Shown here: positions 22,821 to 32,134 of the stretch, piece after piece
Numbering within the stretch: the stretch's first letter is position 1
Layout: every line of letters starts with the position of its first letter
Source: DATFQE01 sp963733845
GTDB taxonomy: Bacteria > Actinomycetota > Thermoleophilia > Gaiellales > Gaiellaceae
Assembly (NCBI GenBank): GCA_963733845.1
Contig: CAVTEM010000007.1
Location: 1,116,001-1,180,000 of the forward strand
Length of the DNA: 64,000 nt
Direction: 5' to 3'
Position numbers and translations under genes: made by a program
Notes under the pieces: generated by a model
What the model was told of the DNA's origin: nothing
Databases searched by the model: none
Seen by the model: the letters and a program-made list of their open reading frames with translations, nothing else

Positions 22821-25331
22821 GTGCGAGATGATTCTCGTGTGGGCGCACGGCCTCTTCCGTCCGGAACCGTCACGTTCCTCTTCACGGACGTCGAAGGCTC
22901 GACCCGCCTGCTTCAAGAGCACGGGCCTGCGTATGCCGATCTCCTCGCAGAGCACCGTCGTGCGATCCGCGAGGCGCTGGCACGCCACGACGGCGTCGAG
23001 GTGGACACGCAGGGCGACGCCTTCTTCGTCGCGTTCCCGCGCGCGGGCGAAGCCGTCGCCGCCGCGGCCGAGGCGCAGAGAGCGCTGGAAGCCGGGCCGA
23101 TCCGAGTGAGGATGGGCGTCCACACCGGCGAGCCGCTCCTGACCGACGAGGGCTACGTCGGCATGGACGTCCACCGAGCGGCGCGGATTGCGGCCTGCGC
23201 GCACGGCGGGCAGATCGTCCTGTCGGAGACGACGCGGCGCCTGCTCGACGCCGAGCCTCCGCTGCGCGACCTCGGCGAGCATCGCCTGAAGGACCTGATC
23301 GGCGCGGAACGCCTCTTCCAGCTCGGCGAGGGCGACTTCCCGCCCCTCCGGACGCTCGACGCGACAAACCTGCCGGTCGTCTCGCTCCCGCTCGTCGGCC
23401 GCGACCGGGAGCTCGAGGAACTCGTTGCGATGCTCTCGAACGGGACACGCCTCCTGACGCTGACGGGCCCGGGCGGGACGGGCAAGACACGCCTCGCGCT
23501 CCAGGTCGCGGCGGAGCTCGTCGGTCGGCTCCACGACGGTGTCTTCTGGGTGCCCCTCGGAGCGCTTACGGATCCCGGGCTCCTGCCCTCGGAGGTCGCC
23601 CAGACGATCGGCGCCCCCAACGACCTCACTGCGTTCCTGCGGGGAAGGGAGCTCCTGCTCCTGCTCGACAACTTCGAGCACCTCCTGGACGCCGCTCCGG
23701 TCGTGAGCGCGATCCTGAGCGCCTGCGCCGGCGTGAGGGTTCTCTCGACCAGCCGGGCGCCGCTTCGTGTCGCCGGCGAGCACGAGTACCGGGTCGAGCC
23801 GCTTCCGGACAAGCAGGCTGCGGCGCTCTTCACCGAGCGGGCACGTGCGGTCGGGCGCGAGGTCGCTCCCGACGCGACGGTCGAGGAGATCTGCCGCCGC
23901 CTCGACGGTCTCCCGCTCGCCGTCGAGCTGGCCGCGGCGCGGACGAAGCTGCTCGCACCCGAGCGGCTCCTCGAGCGCCTCGACTCCGCGCTCGCACTTC
24001 TCACCGGCGGCACCCGGGATGCGCCCGAGCGCCAGCGGACACTGCGCGCGACGATCGAATGGAGCTACGACCTGCTCGACCCCCGTGCGCGCGAGCTGTT
24101 CGGCCGCTTGTCGGTCTTCTCGGGCTCGTTCTCGCTCGAGGCAGCCGAGCAGGTGTGCGGCGCGGATCTCGACGACCTTGGCGCGCTCGTCGACTACAGC
24201 CTCCTGAAGCCGATCGGCGAGGACCGGTTCTTCATGCTCGAGACGATCGGAGAGTACGGTCGAGAGAGGCTCGAGGACGGGAACGAGGGTGACGAGCTAC
24301 GGCGGCGCCACGCCGACTTCTTCTCGGCGCTTGCCGAAGAGGCCTACAGGCGTCGCTTCGACGCGGAGGTCGAATGGTCGGAGCAGCTCGAAACCGACCA
24401 CGACGACTTACGGGCCGCGCTCGACTGGCTGCAGGAGCACGACGCCGACCGTGCGCTCGAGCTCGCCGGCGCACTCGGTTGGTTCTGGCTCTCGCGTGGG
24501 CTGTTGCCTGAGGGATGTGGGCGGCTGTCTGCGGCGCTTGCCGCTTCCGGCGCAACGGGTGCGGTCCGCGCCCGCGCGCTGACGTCGTCCGGCGCGCTGC
24601 TTGCACGGCAGGGAGATCCGGCGGCGGGGATCGCCGACCTCGACGCCGCCGTCGCGATGTGGCGTGAGCTCGACGACCTCGATGAGCTTGCGTCGGCGCT
24701 CGACAGCCTCGGGTGGCCGCTTGTTTACGACGCCAATGACAACCCGCGCGCCGTGGAGGCGTTCGAGGAGAGTCTCGACCTACGCCGCGAGCTCGGCGAC
24801 GAGGCCGGAGCGAACCGTGCCCAGGTCGGAATCGCCCAGGTCCTGGTCGCCAGGGGCGAAACCGCGCCCGCGGAAGCGATCTCGCTGGAGCTGCTCGACA
24901 GTGCGGCGGCCGACGCTCGTACGGTGCACTTCGCGTATCACTTCCTGGCGGACTGCGCACTCATCCGTGGCGACCCGGAGGAGGCGAGAACGCGCTACCG
25001 CCAGAGCCTGACGGCCGCCCTGCCGCTGGGCGACGTCGTCGAGACGAGCTTCGAGGTGCAGGGTGTTGCGATGTCGGAGGCGGCGGTCGGCGATCCGCGC
25101 CGCGCAGTCGTCCTCGCCGCATCGGTCGACGCCCTCTGGGAGTCGCTCGGCCTGTCGTTTTCCATTGCCTTCTGGGAGGAGCTGCTCGAGCGGTACCTCG
25201 CACCTGCGCGCGCGCGGCTCGAGGACGAGTACGAGAGCGTTCGTGCCGAGGGTCGCGCGCTCGCCTTCGAGGATGCCGTCGAGCTCGCCCTGCGAGACGA
25301 TGCGAAACAAGGCGACGATGAAAGCGAGTGA
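22821..25331 (+). CDS. class III cyclase-like - STAND ATPase - TPR regulator
   Basis: 836 aa. Residues 14-175: cyclase homology domain (TVTFLFTDVEGSTRLL, TQGDAFFVAF, YVGMDVHRAARIA). The two metal-binding Asp are kept, but the purine-specifying Lys is replaced (EVDTQGD) and the transition-state Asn is His (DVHRAAR). Residues about 190-480: STAND/NB-ARC-like ATPase with Walker A TGPGGTGKTR, ELLLLLDNFEHLL as Walker B and CRRLDGLPLAVELAAAR. The rest is TPR-like helices (VAMSEAAVGDPRRAVVLAAS). No HTH is present, so output is by protein contact or a nucleotide. GTG 22821 is the first start; GTG 22839 is an alternative. It is closely similar in layout to the gene at 41725. Confidence 0.82.
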   Translation: MRDDSRVGARPLPSGTVTFLFTDVEGSTRLLQEHGPAYADLLAEHRRAIREALARHDGVEVDTQGDAFFVAFPRAGEAVAAAAEAQRALEAGPIRVRMGVHTGEPLLTDEGYVGMDVHRAARIAACAHGGQIVLSETTRRLLDAEPPLRDLGEHRLKDLIGAERLFQLGEGDFPPLRTLDATNLPVVSLPLVGRDRELEELVAMLSNGTRLLTLTGPGGTGKTRLALQVAAELVGRLHDGVFWVPLGALTDPGLLPSEVAQTIGAPNDLTAFLRGRELLLLLDNFEHLLDAAPVVSAILSACAGVRVLSTSRAPLRVAGEHEYRVEPLPDKQAAALFTERARAVGREVAPDATVEEICRRLDGLPLAVELAAARTKLLAPERLLERLDSALALLTGGTRDAPERQRTLRATIEWSYDLLDPRARELFGRLSVFSGSFSLEAAEQVCGADLDDLGALVDYSLLKPIGEDRFFMLETIGEYGRERLEDGNEGDELRRRHADFFSALAEEAYRRRFDAEVEWSEQLETDHDDLRAALDWLQEHDADRALELAGALGWFWLSRGLLPEGCGRLSAALAASGATGAVRARALTSSGALLARQGDPAAGIADLDAAVAMWRELDDLDELASALDSLGWPLVYDANDNPRAVEAFEESLDLRRELGDEAGANRAQVGIAQVLVARGETAPAEAISLELLDSAAADARTVHFAYHFLADCALIRGDPEEARTRYRQSLTAALPLGDVVETSFEVQGVAMSEAAVGDPRRAVVLAASVDALWESLGLSFSIAFWEELLERYLAPARARLEDEYESVRAEGRALAFEDAVELALRDDAKQGDDESE

Positions 25332-25354
25332 CCCGCAGCGCGGCCGACCGGCGC

Positions 25355-25669
25355 TCAGGTTCGCACTGCGTCGGCGCTCGCGTGCGTCACCGCGTAGTGA
25401 CGCATCTCCTCGATGTCGTGCACGAACGGGCCGACCGCCTCGAAGAAGCGACGGAACTCAGGGCTCCGGCGAAAGCCCGCGAGATGACCCTCCTCGGAAT
25501 CCCACTCGATGCGAACGACATGCTGGGTGGGATCCTCGGTGCAGCGCGAGACCTCGTATCGCTCGCAGTGCTCGGAGGCTTGCAGTGCCTCCGAGGCGGC
25601 TCGGTACGCCTGTTCGAACGCCTCCGTTCGCTCGTCGTCAATCGTGTAGCGGATGTACTCGACGATCAT
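25355..25669 (-). CDS. ABM-type (antibiotic biosynthesis monooxygenase-like) protein
   Basis: 104 aa. GGAGGAAACGC precedes ATG 25669. A single ferredoxin-like domain: VEYIRYTIDDERTEAFEQAY, ASEALQASEHCERYEVSRC, then VVRIEWDSEEGHLAGFRRSPEF and FEAVGPFVHDIEEMRHY. This is the ABM-domain pattern; some members are cofactor-free monooxygenases, many have no known activity. It is 33 bases downstream of the MBL-fold hydrolase on the same strand, very likely one operon. Confidence 0.75.
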   Translation of the reverse strand: MIVEYIRYTIDDERTEAFEQAYRAASEALQASEHCERYEVSRCTEDPTQHVVRIEWDSEEGHLAGFRRSPEFRRFFEAVGPFVHDIEEMRHYAVTHASADAVRT

Positions 25670-25702
25670 GCGTTTCCTCCTCAGGGTCTCGTTCCCGACC
25701 CG

Positions 25703-26527
25703 CTATGCACTCCCCGATAGCAGGCCCTGCTTGGCCGCGACCGGCTCGATGCTCAACTCCATCAAGAACTGCAGCTCGTCGGACGGCTCGTAAGCCTTCA
25801 CGGCGGCCACGACCGTCGCCTTCGCCTGCTCCGTCTCCGACCAGTCGGCCTTCGAGACAGCTTCGAGGAACAGCTCGATGTAGCCGCGTTGCCAGTCCCA
25901 CATCTCGCGACCGACCGGGCCGCCGTGGCCGATGTAGAAGACGGCGTCTTCGGGGAAGCGTGCGCGCAGCTTCTCGATGTTCGCCAGCCATTCGGCGTAG
26001 AAGCCGTCGGCGAGATAGCAATGGCTGTGGTCGTAGATCTGGTCCCCCAGGAAGACGATCCTCTCGTCGTCGCCGAGCACCCAGGGACTGTCGTGCGGTG
26101 ACTCGCTCGGACCGAGATCGATCACCGTGAACGTCAGGTCGTCGAAGTTCAGGCTCTCGCCGTCGCGGATCGGGGTGTCGGGGAAGACGCGCGTTGTGGG
26201 CCACTCGTCGCCGAACATCGGCCCGATGATCTGGTCCTTGATCGCATCGTCGGCGGCGATCGTGTCGATCACGCCTTGGGGGGCGGCGATCGGTACGTCG
26301 TAACCGGCCACCAGCTCGGCCAAGCCGGCGTAGTGGTCCGGATGCGAGTGCGTCACCAGCGCGGCGAGGAGCGGCTTGCCGAGTTGGTCGAGAGCCGTCC
26401 GCATCTCCCGGGCAGCCGACACGGTCAACAGCCCGTCGACGGCGACGACACCCGATTCGGTCTCGACGAGGTAGGCGTTGACGAAGGCGCCCTCCGCTCT
26501 CGCGGGGAAGCGGTGAATCTGCGGCAT
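25703..26527 (-). CDS. MBL-fold metallo-hydrolase
   Basis: 274 aa. The zinc motif THSHPDHYAGL (residues about 58-68) is the HxHxDH signature of metallo-beta-lactamase-fold hydrolases. Later ligands are Asp in RIVFLGDQIYDH and His in YIGHGGPVG. The N-terminus AFVNAYLVETESGVVAVDGLL is family-typical. There is no export signal. Substrate unknown: thioesters, lactones or quinone-like compounds are all usual for the group. The C-terminal helical extension (WSETEQAKATVVAAVKAYEP) resembles those of small-molecule MBL hydrolases. First gene of an apparent operon with the ABM protein. Confidence 0.82.
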   Translation of the reverse strand: MPQIHRFPARAEGAFVNAYLVETESGVVAVDGLLTVSAAREMRTALDQLGKPLLAALVTHSHPDHYAGLAELVAGYDVPIAAPQGVIDTIAADDAIKDQIIGPMFGDEWPTTRVFPDTPIRDGESLNFDDLTFTVIDLGPSESPHDSPWVLGDDERIVFLGDQIYDHSHCYLADGFYAEWLANIEKLRARFPEDAVFYIGHGGPVGREMWDWQRGYIELFLEAVSKADWSETEQAKATVVAAVKAYEPSDELQFLMELSIEPVAAKQGLLSGSA

Positions 26528-26636
26528 CGGAGTTCAGGCTACGTGCCCGGAGCCCGCGGACGTCACACCGAACCGGTGTAGAGCTAGACCGATTCCGTAT
26601 GGGTGGTGGATAGGCTGCCAGCGGATGCCCGAGCTG

Positions 26637-26914
26637 CGTCATCTCCGCTACTGACGCGATCACCTCCGGCACGAGCTCTCGCATGACCTCGACGACGGCC
26701 GGGTCGACCGCCGTTCCGCGGCTGCTGCCCGCCGAGTGAGCCGTCACGCGCGCCCGGTCTAGCCGAGCCCGATGAAGCGGACCTCGGGCGCGTAGCCGGA
26801 GCCCTTCCTCCGCTCCAGCGCCTTTAGACGCTCACGCGTGAAGCGGTGCGCCAGCGCTGGGAGGAAGTCTTCGACCTGTGCGCTCTCGGCGAGCTCACGC
26901 ACGGAGTCGTCCAT
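26637..26914 (-). pseudogene. arsenate reductase remnant lacking the active-site loop
   Basis: From ATG 26914 the frame MDDSVRELAESAQVEDFLPA, LAHRFTRERLKALERR...APEVRFIG matches the helical N-terminal extension of actinobacterial ArsC-type phosphatase-fold reductases up to the strand before CxxNxxRS. It then stops at 26759. In another frame TAHSAGSSRGTAVDPAVVEVMREL is the strand and helix that follow the active site. The segment with the catalytic Cys loop is absent, so this is an internally deleted relic. Confidence 0.55.
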
Positions 26915-27049
26915 GAGGTTGCCACCTCGACATCGATCCGTCACGAACGGCTCCGCTGTGCGCGCGCGACTCGGGTAGGACGGGTGAGACGGATGCCGCC
27001 TCGCCGGGCGGTCTCAGGGCTGAGCGTACGATCTATCCCGAGAGCGCGA

Positions 27050-28690
27050 ATGGACGAGGTGATCGCCGCCAACCTGCTCGAGCGCGGCCGCGCGTCGTAC
27101 GCGAAGCGCGCCTGGCTGGACGCCTATGAGTCGCTGTCGCTGGCGGACGCCGATGTGCTCCTCGAGCCGGAGGACCTGGAACTGCAGGCCAGGTCGGCGT
27201 ACATGCTCGGTCGCGACGATGACTACATAGGCGCACTCGAGCGTGCCCACCACGGCCACCTGGATGCCGGCGAGGTCCCCAGCGCCGCGCGCTGCGCCTG
27301 GTGGATCGGGCACAACCTGCTCTTTCGCGGCGAGACTGCCCGTGCGAACGGCTGGTTCGGCCGCGGCGACCGCTTGCTCGACCAGGAGAGTCGTGACTGC
27401 GTCGAGCGCGGCTATCTCCTGATACCCGTTGGTCTCCAGGCCGGTGACGCCAGCACCGCGTACGAGACGTGGACGGAGGCTGCCGCGATCGGCGAGCGTT
27501 ACGACGACTCGGACCTCGTCACGATGGCGCGGATGGGACAGGGCCACATCCTGGTTCGGCAGGGGCGGACGGAGGAGGGCTTCCGGCTTGTGGACGAGAC
27601 CATGGTCGCCGTCACAACGGGTGAGCTGTCGCCGATCGTTGCCGGAATCGTCTACTGCAACACGATCAAGTTCTGTCAAGACGCTCACGACGTGCGCCGC
27701 GCCCGCGAGTGGACCAACGCCCTGACCGAGTGGTGCGCTCGCCAGCCCGACATGGTCGCACACACCGGCGTCTGCCTCGTGCATCGCGCCGAGGTCATGC
27801 AGCTCCACGGGGCCTGGCGGGCCGCTCTGGAAGAGGTGCAGCAAGCCGGTGACCGCCTCCGCCAAGGCGCGTTGAACCAGCGCAGCGCGGGAAGCGCCCA
27901 TTACCGCGTGGGGGAGATCCAGCGGCTGCAAGGGAACTTCGCGGCTGCGGAGGAGGCGTATCGGGCGGCGAGCAGGCTCGGCTTCGAGCCACAACCGGGC
28001 TTGGCGCTCCTGCGTTTGGCCCAGGGCAACAGAGCTGCGGCCGCCGCTGCGATCGGGCGCGTGGCAGCTGAGACGACAGAGCCCCTCAAGCGTGCCGAGC
28101 TGCTGCCGGCGTTGGTCGAGATCATGCTGGCCGTGGGCGACCTCGAGGAAGCGCGCCGCGCCTACGACGAGCTCGACGCCATATCGGAGTCGCACGAAAG
28201 CGACCTGCTGAGAGGGCTGACCGAGCAAGCGGGCGGGGCGGTGGTGCTCGCCGAAGGCGACGCCGGGGCTGCTCTGAGCTCACTCCGCAGGGCGCTGAGC
28301 ACCTGGCACGACCTCGAAGTTCCGTACGAGGCCGCGCGTACGCGCGTCCTGGTCGGGATCGCCTGCCACCGCCTGGGCGACGGCGACGCGGCGACGCTCG
28401 AGTTGGAGGCGGCACGCACCGCCTTCGAGGAGCTGGGTGCGAGCCCGGATCTGACGCGAGTGGAGTCGCTGGAGGCATCCGCCCCGTCGAAGGGTGCCTA
28501 TGGATTGAGCCCGCGCGAACAGGAGGTACTGCGCCACGTCGCGGGCGGAAAGACGAACAAGGAGATCGCGGCGGAGCTCGTCCTCAGCGAGAGGACCATC
28601 GAGAGGCATGTCAGCAATATCTTCGCCAAGCTCGGCGTGCCGACGCGTGCAGCAGCCACCGCATTCGCCTACGAGCACCAGCTCCTCTGA
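27050..28690 (+). CDS. LuxR-family regulator with TPR sensor region
   Basis: 546 aa. Residues 1-470 are TPR-like helix pairs (RAWLDAYESLSLADADVLLE, LQGNFAAAEEAYRAASRLG, GDLEEARRAYDELDA). The C-terminus is a LuxR/FixJ helix-turn-helix: YGLSPREQEVLRHVAGGKTN, KEIAAELVLSERTIERHVSN, IFAKLGVPTRAAAT. No NTPase domain is present, unlike the larger relatives in this window. ATG 27050 is chosen because TPR homology starts there; upstream in-frame sequence is not protein-like. It is followed 111 bases later by an FAD oxidoreductase and a membrane protein on the same strand, plausible targets. Confidence 0.82.
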   Translation: MDEVIAANLLERGRASYAKRAWLDAYESLSLADADVLLEPEDLELQARSAYMLGRDDDYIGALERAHHGHLDAGEVPSAARCAWWIGHNLLFRGETARANGWFGRGDRLLDQESRDCVERGYLLIPVGLQAGDASTAYETWTEAAAIGERYDDSDLVTMARMGQGHILVRQGRTEEGFRLVDETMVAVTTGELSPIVAGIVYCNTIKFCQDAHDVRRAREWTNALTEWCARQPDMVAHTGVCLVHRAEVMQLHGAWRAALEEVQQAGDRLRQGALNQRSAGSAHYRVGEIQRLQGNFAAAEEAYRAASRLGFEPQPGLALLRLAQGNRAAAAAAIGRVAAETTEPLKRAELLPALVEIMLAVGDLEEARRAYDELDAISESHESDLLRGLTEQAGGAVVLAEGDAGAALSSLRRALSTWHDLEVPYEAARTRVLVGIACHRLGDGDAATLELEAARTAFEELGASPDLTRVESLEASAPSKGAYGLSPREQEVLRHVAGGKTNKEIAAELVLSERTIERHVSNIFAKLGVPTRAAATAFAYEHQLL

Positions 28691-28801
28691 GTGGAATCAC
28701 CCAGCCGCCGAACGGCGGAAGTTGCGTGGTATCTCCGAAGTCTCGCCCTCCTCCTCCACCTAGTTTCGGGCGGAAGCGCTCAAACCGACCGAGGAGGAGC
28801 C

Positions 28802-30007
28802 ATGAGCCGGGAATACGACGCGATCGTCGTAGGGGCGCGCTGCGCCGGATCGCCGACAGCGATGCTGCTCGCCCGCCGGGGCTATCGGGTCCTGTTGGTC
28901 GACCGCGCGATGTTCCCGAGCGACACGACCTCAACCCATCTCGTCCATCCGCCCGGGGTGGAGTCACTCGCGCGCTGGGGCCTACTCGATTCCGTCATCG
29001 CAACGGGAAGCCCGCCGATCGACACGTATGCCTTCGACCTTGGGCCGTTCACGATTTCCGGCGCGCCGGGGACGGATGAGACACCGGTCGCGTACGCACC
29101 CAGGCGAACCGTGCTGGACAAGCTGCTCGTGGACGCCGCCTCCGAGGCGGGAGCAGAGGTTCGTGAGCGGTTCACGGTCGAGAGCCTCGTCGTGGAGGAC
29201 GGTCGCGTCGTCGGCATTCGCGGTCATGCCAAGGGCGGCACGTCCGTCACCGAGCTCGCCGGGGTCGTCATAGGAGCCGACGGCCGGTACTCGCTCGTCG
29301 CCGACGCGGTCGACGCCCAGGAGTACAACGAGAAGCCGCGACTGCAGGTGAGCTACTACTCGTACTGGAGCGGCCTGCCGATGAGCGGGCGCTTCGAGAC
29401 CACGATCCGCCCCGGTCGAGGCTACGCGGCGTGGCCCACGGACGACGACCTGACGCTGGTCATCGCAGGCCGCTCGATCGACGAGTTCGACGCCGTCAGA
29501 CAGGACATCGAAGGCACCTACCTCGAGACGCTCGAGATCGCTCCGGCGTTTGCGGAGCGGGTCCGGGGCGCACGGCGCGAGGCTCGCTTCGTCGGCACAG
29601 CGGTCCGGGGCTACTTCCGCAAGCCGTTCGGCGCGGGCTGGGCCCTGGTCGGTGACGCGGGCTACAACAAGGACTTCATCACGGCACAGGGCATCCACGA
29701 CGCCTTCCGCGATGCCGAGCTGTGCGCGACGGCGCTCGACGAGACACTGCAGGGCGGACGGAGCTTCGAACGCGCCTTCGGCGAGTACCAAGCGCGTCGA
29801 GACGAGTGCGTCCTGCCGATGTACGCGTTCACGGCCGACCTCGCGGCGATGGAGCCTCTTCCACCCGGCCTGGAGCAGCTGCTGAGCGCGGTCAGCACGA
29901 GCCAGGAGGCGATGGACGCGTTCGCCCGCGTCGCCGCAGGAGTGACGTCACCGGCCGAGTTCTTCTCGGACGAGAACGCACAGCGAATGCTCGCCTCCGC
30001 GGCCTAG
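28802..30007 (+). CDS. FAD-dependent oxidoreductase, geranylgeranyl-reductase-like group
   Basis: 401 aa. GAGGAGG precedes ATG 28802. The FAD dinucleotide loop is VVGARCAGSPTAMLLARRGY with a variant GxxxxG, followed by LLVDRAMFPSDTTSTH. Other PHBH/GGR-type motifs are VVIGADGRYS and WALVGDAGYNKDFITAQGI, where the GD motif contacts the ribityl chain. Substrate is unknown; homologues reduce isoprenoid double bonds or hydroxylate aromatic compounds. One base separates it from the next gene, so the two are translated from the same message. Downstream of a LuxR-TPR regulator in the same direction. Confidence 0.85.
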   Translation: MSREYDAIVVGARCAGSPTAMLLARRGYRVLLVDRAMFPSDTTSTHLVHPPGVESLARWGLLDSVIATGSPPIDTYAFDLGPFTISGAPGTDETPVAYAPRRTVLDKLLVDAASEAGAEVRERFTVESLVVEDGRVVGIRGHAKGGTSVTELAGVVIGADGRYSLVADAVDAQEYNEKPRLQVSYYSYWSGLPMSGRFETTIRPGRGYAAWPTDDDLTLVIAGRSIDEFDAVRQDIEGTYLETLEIAPAFAERVRGARREARFVGTAVRGYFRKPFGAGWALVGDAGYNKDFITAQGIHDAFRDAELCATALDETLQGGRSFERAFGEYQARRDECVLPMYAFTADLAAMEPLPPGLEQLLSAVSTSQEAMDAFARVAAGVTSPAEFFSDENAQRMLASAA

Positions 30008-30008
30008 G

Positions 30009-30509
30009 ATGACCACGATCGCTGCAGAATCACCCCGCGAAGAATCTGCCGCGCTGAAGGCCGGCGCCGGCCTGATGACACTCGGCGCCGTCGTGTTCAT
30101 CGGCTACGCAGTCGCTTTCTTCGTCCGGAACTTCACCGACAGCTTCCTGGAGCTCGGGATCGGGCCAGGCGAGGTGGACAAGGGCAAGGACGCGATTCAG
30201 GCATTCAGCCCGGATCTCTACCACTACATCAGCCACCTCCACCTCGCCGTGTCCGGCTCCCTCGCCGCCACGGGCCTCGCCGTCGCTGCCCTCTCGTGGT
30301 TCGGCGTGCGGCGCGGGCTGATGTGGGCCTGGGCTGCGGCCGTCGCGGCGCCGGTGGTGGCCCTCACGGTCGCGCTGCCGGCGCACTACCCGTGGGGGTT
30401 CGCGACGATCGGGCACCTCGGCCCGGTCTACCTCGCCACTGCGATCTTCGTTGTCGGTGCGCTGCTGGCGCTGAAAGGACTGGGCGAAACCAGCGAGACG
30501 CACGCGTAG
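30009..30509 (+). CDS. four-helix integral membrane protein
   Basis: 166 aa, unrecognised family. Four hydrophobic segments: LMTLGAVVFIGYAVAFFV, LAVSGSLAATGLAVAALSWFG, MWAWAAAVAAPVVALTVALP and VYLATAIFVVGALLALKG. The first loop is longer and contains NFTDSFLELG and DLYHYISHLH, with several His that could bind metal or heme. It starts 1 base after the stop of the FAD oxidoreductase, implying a joint function, for example membrane association or electron transfer; this is inference. Confidence 0.7.
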   Translation: MTTIAAESPREESAALKAGAGLMTLGAVVFIGYAVAFFVRNFTDSFLELGIGPGEVDKGKDAIQAFSPDLYHYISHLHLAVSGSLAATGLAVAALSWFGVRRGLMWAWAAAVAAPVVALTVALPAHYPWGFATIGHLGPVYLATAIFVVGALLALKGLGETSETHA

Positions 30510-30533
30510 GCGAGCGTCTCGCCGGCGCGGCTT

Positions 30534-32020
30534 TTACTCCGCGAGCCTCACCGCCCGCGACGTCCCCAGCACGGTGCCGTCGGCCTCGAGGGCGCGGACC
30601 CGCACGAACGGCTCCGTGGTGCGCGCGGTCAGCTTCGTCTCGAAGCCCTTCCTCGGAACGGTCGCGATCGGGTGCAGCCGCTCCGCGTCGGGCCCTGTCA
30701 CCAGCTGCCACCGGGCCACATCGGTGGCGCCGTTCCAGCTCGCGTACGCGGTCACCCGGCCGTCCTCCGCGCGCGTGGCGGCGAGCGCCGGATCGTCCGC
30801 GGGACGGCCCCTCCACTTCGCGCGGTAGGCGCGGTAGGAGTCCGCGCCATCGCCGCCGAAGCGAAGGTCGAAGGCCACCTCGCCGGCGCGGTCGAACTCG
30901 GTCACGTACGGCGCCTGCCCCCAGCCCACGAGGACGTGGCCGTTCGGGAGGAACTGGGCGTTCGCCTGGGTCTCGGCGAAGAGCTCGTCGGGATGCTCGT
31001 AGGTGCGCTCGAGCGTCGCGCGCCTCTGGTCGTCGTCGAGCTCGAGCACGAGGACGCGTGAGCGGGCACCCTTCCGCTTCGCGCCGTTGTCGAAGAGCGT
31101 GAGCGTCCCGTTCGGCTGCCGCCGCGCGTCGTGCTGGAGCGCGAAGCGCGTCCCCGGGCCCATCGCATAGTCGCTGCGCTTGCCGCCGAGGCGCCAGAGC
31201 ACACGGCCGTTCTTCTTGCTGATCTTGTAGACGGCGCTCGTGTGCCGCGCCGAGACGAGCAGGTCCCCGTCGAGATCCTCGGCCACCGAGTTGACGTGGA
31301 AGTAGTCGAACGGCGGCGCCGCCTCGCCCTGCTCGGCGGGTGGCGACTTCTGCACCGACTCGTCGGGCCCGATGTGCTCGCTCGCGTGCCACTCGTAGAG
31401 CACGCGGCCGCTCGCGATGTCGAGCTCTTGGATGACGCCGTCGAAGATCTCGCCGTCCTTCGGCCCGCCGACCGGCGACAGGTCCCACGGCTTCCGCTCG
31501 TAGATCGTGATGAGCGCCGTGTTCCGCTCAGTGATGAGGAACTCGTGGATGTCGCCGACCAGGCCGTTACCGGCCGTCACCGTCGCAATCTCGTTGTACG
31601 ACTCGTCGACGATCACGTAGTGGCCGGCACCGACGCCTCGCGGCGCACGGCCGCGCCACCAGGTGAGGACGGGGCGGCCGCCGTAGCGCTGCGCGCGGAA
31701 GTCGGCCACGGCCATGGTCTCGAGCGGCCGGAACCAGACGACCTCGCCGCGGTCGTCGAGGATCATCGGACCCGCCTGCGCGACGGCCCGCTTCGGAGCC
31801 AGCAGCACGTAGCCGTCCGTCGTACCGCGGGCGGGCGTGTTGACGACGACGCGCGGCGGCCTCAGGTCCGGTCGGGAGTGGAAGCGCTGGGCCGGGGCGC
31901 AGGCGCGGGGCTCGCCGAGGCGCTCGCCGCGGACGTCGGCCGTGGGCTGTCGTCCCGCACGAGCGCGGCGGCGACAACCGCCGCGACGAGCGCGGCCACG
32001 AACACTGCGCCGCGGGCCAC
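30534..32020 (-). CDS. exported arylsulfotransferase (ASST)-like protein, frameshift near the N-terminus
   Basis: The main frame has the ASST beta-propeller: TPARGTTDGYVLLAPKR, GPMILDDRGEVVWFRPL, DIHEFLITERNTALI, DYFHVNSVAEDLDGDLLVSA, ALQHDARRQPNGTLTLFDNG and VLVGWGQAPYVTEF. Conserved His residues in these motifs include the family's catalytic and substrate His. Relatives transfer sulfate between phenols outside the membrane. The signal peptide lies in a different frame: GTG 32020 gives VARGAVFVAALVAAVVAAAL and a Pro/Ala/Ser linker. One single-base shift around 31900-31990 is therefore needed to join them. It diverges from the LuxR-STAND gene. Confidence 0.75.
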
Positions 32021-32134
32021 GACCGAACGCTATCGCGCGTCCGTGACGCCTGTGGCGAGTACGTGACCAGCAGAGACGCGGCACTGGGCGCGGCAGCCCG
32101 AGCTTGCCTTCCCGCGGTCCTTGGCCCCATTGTT

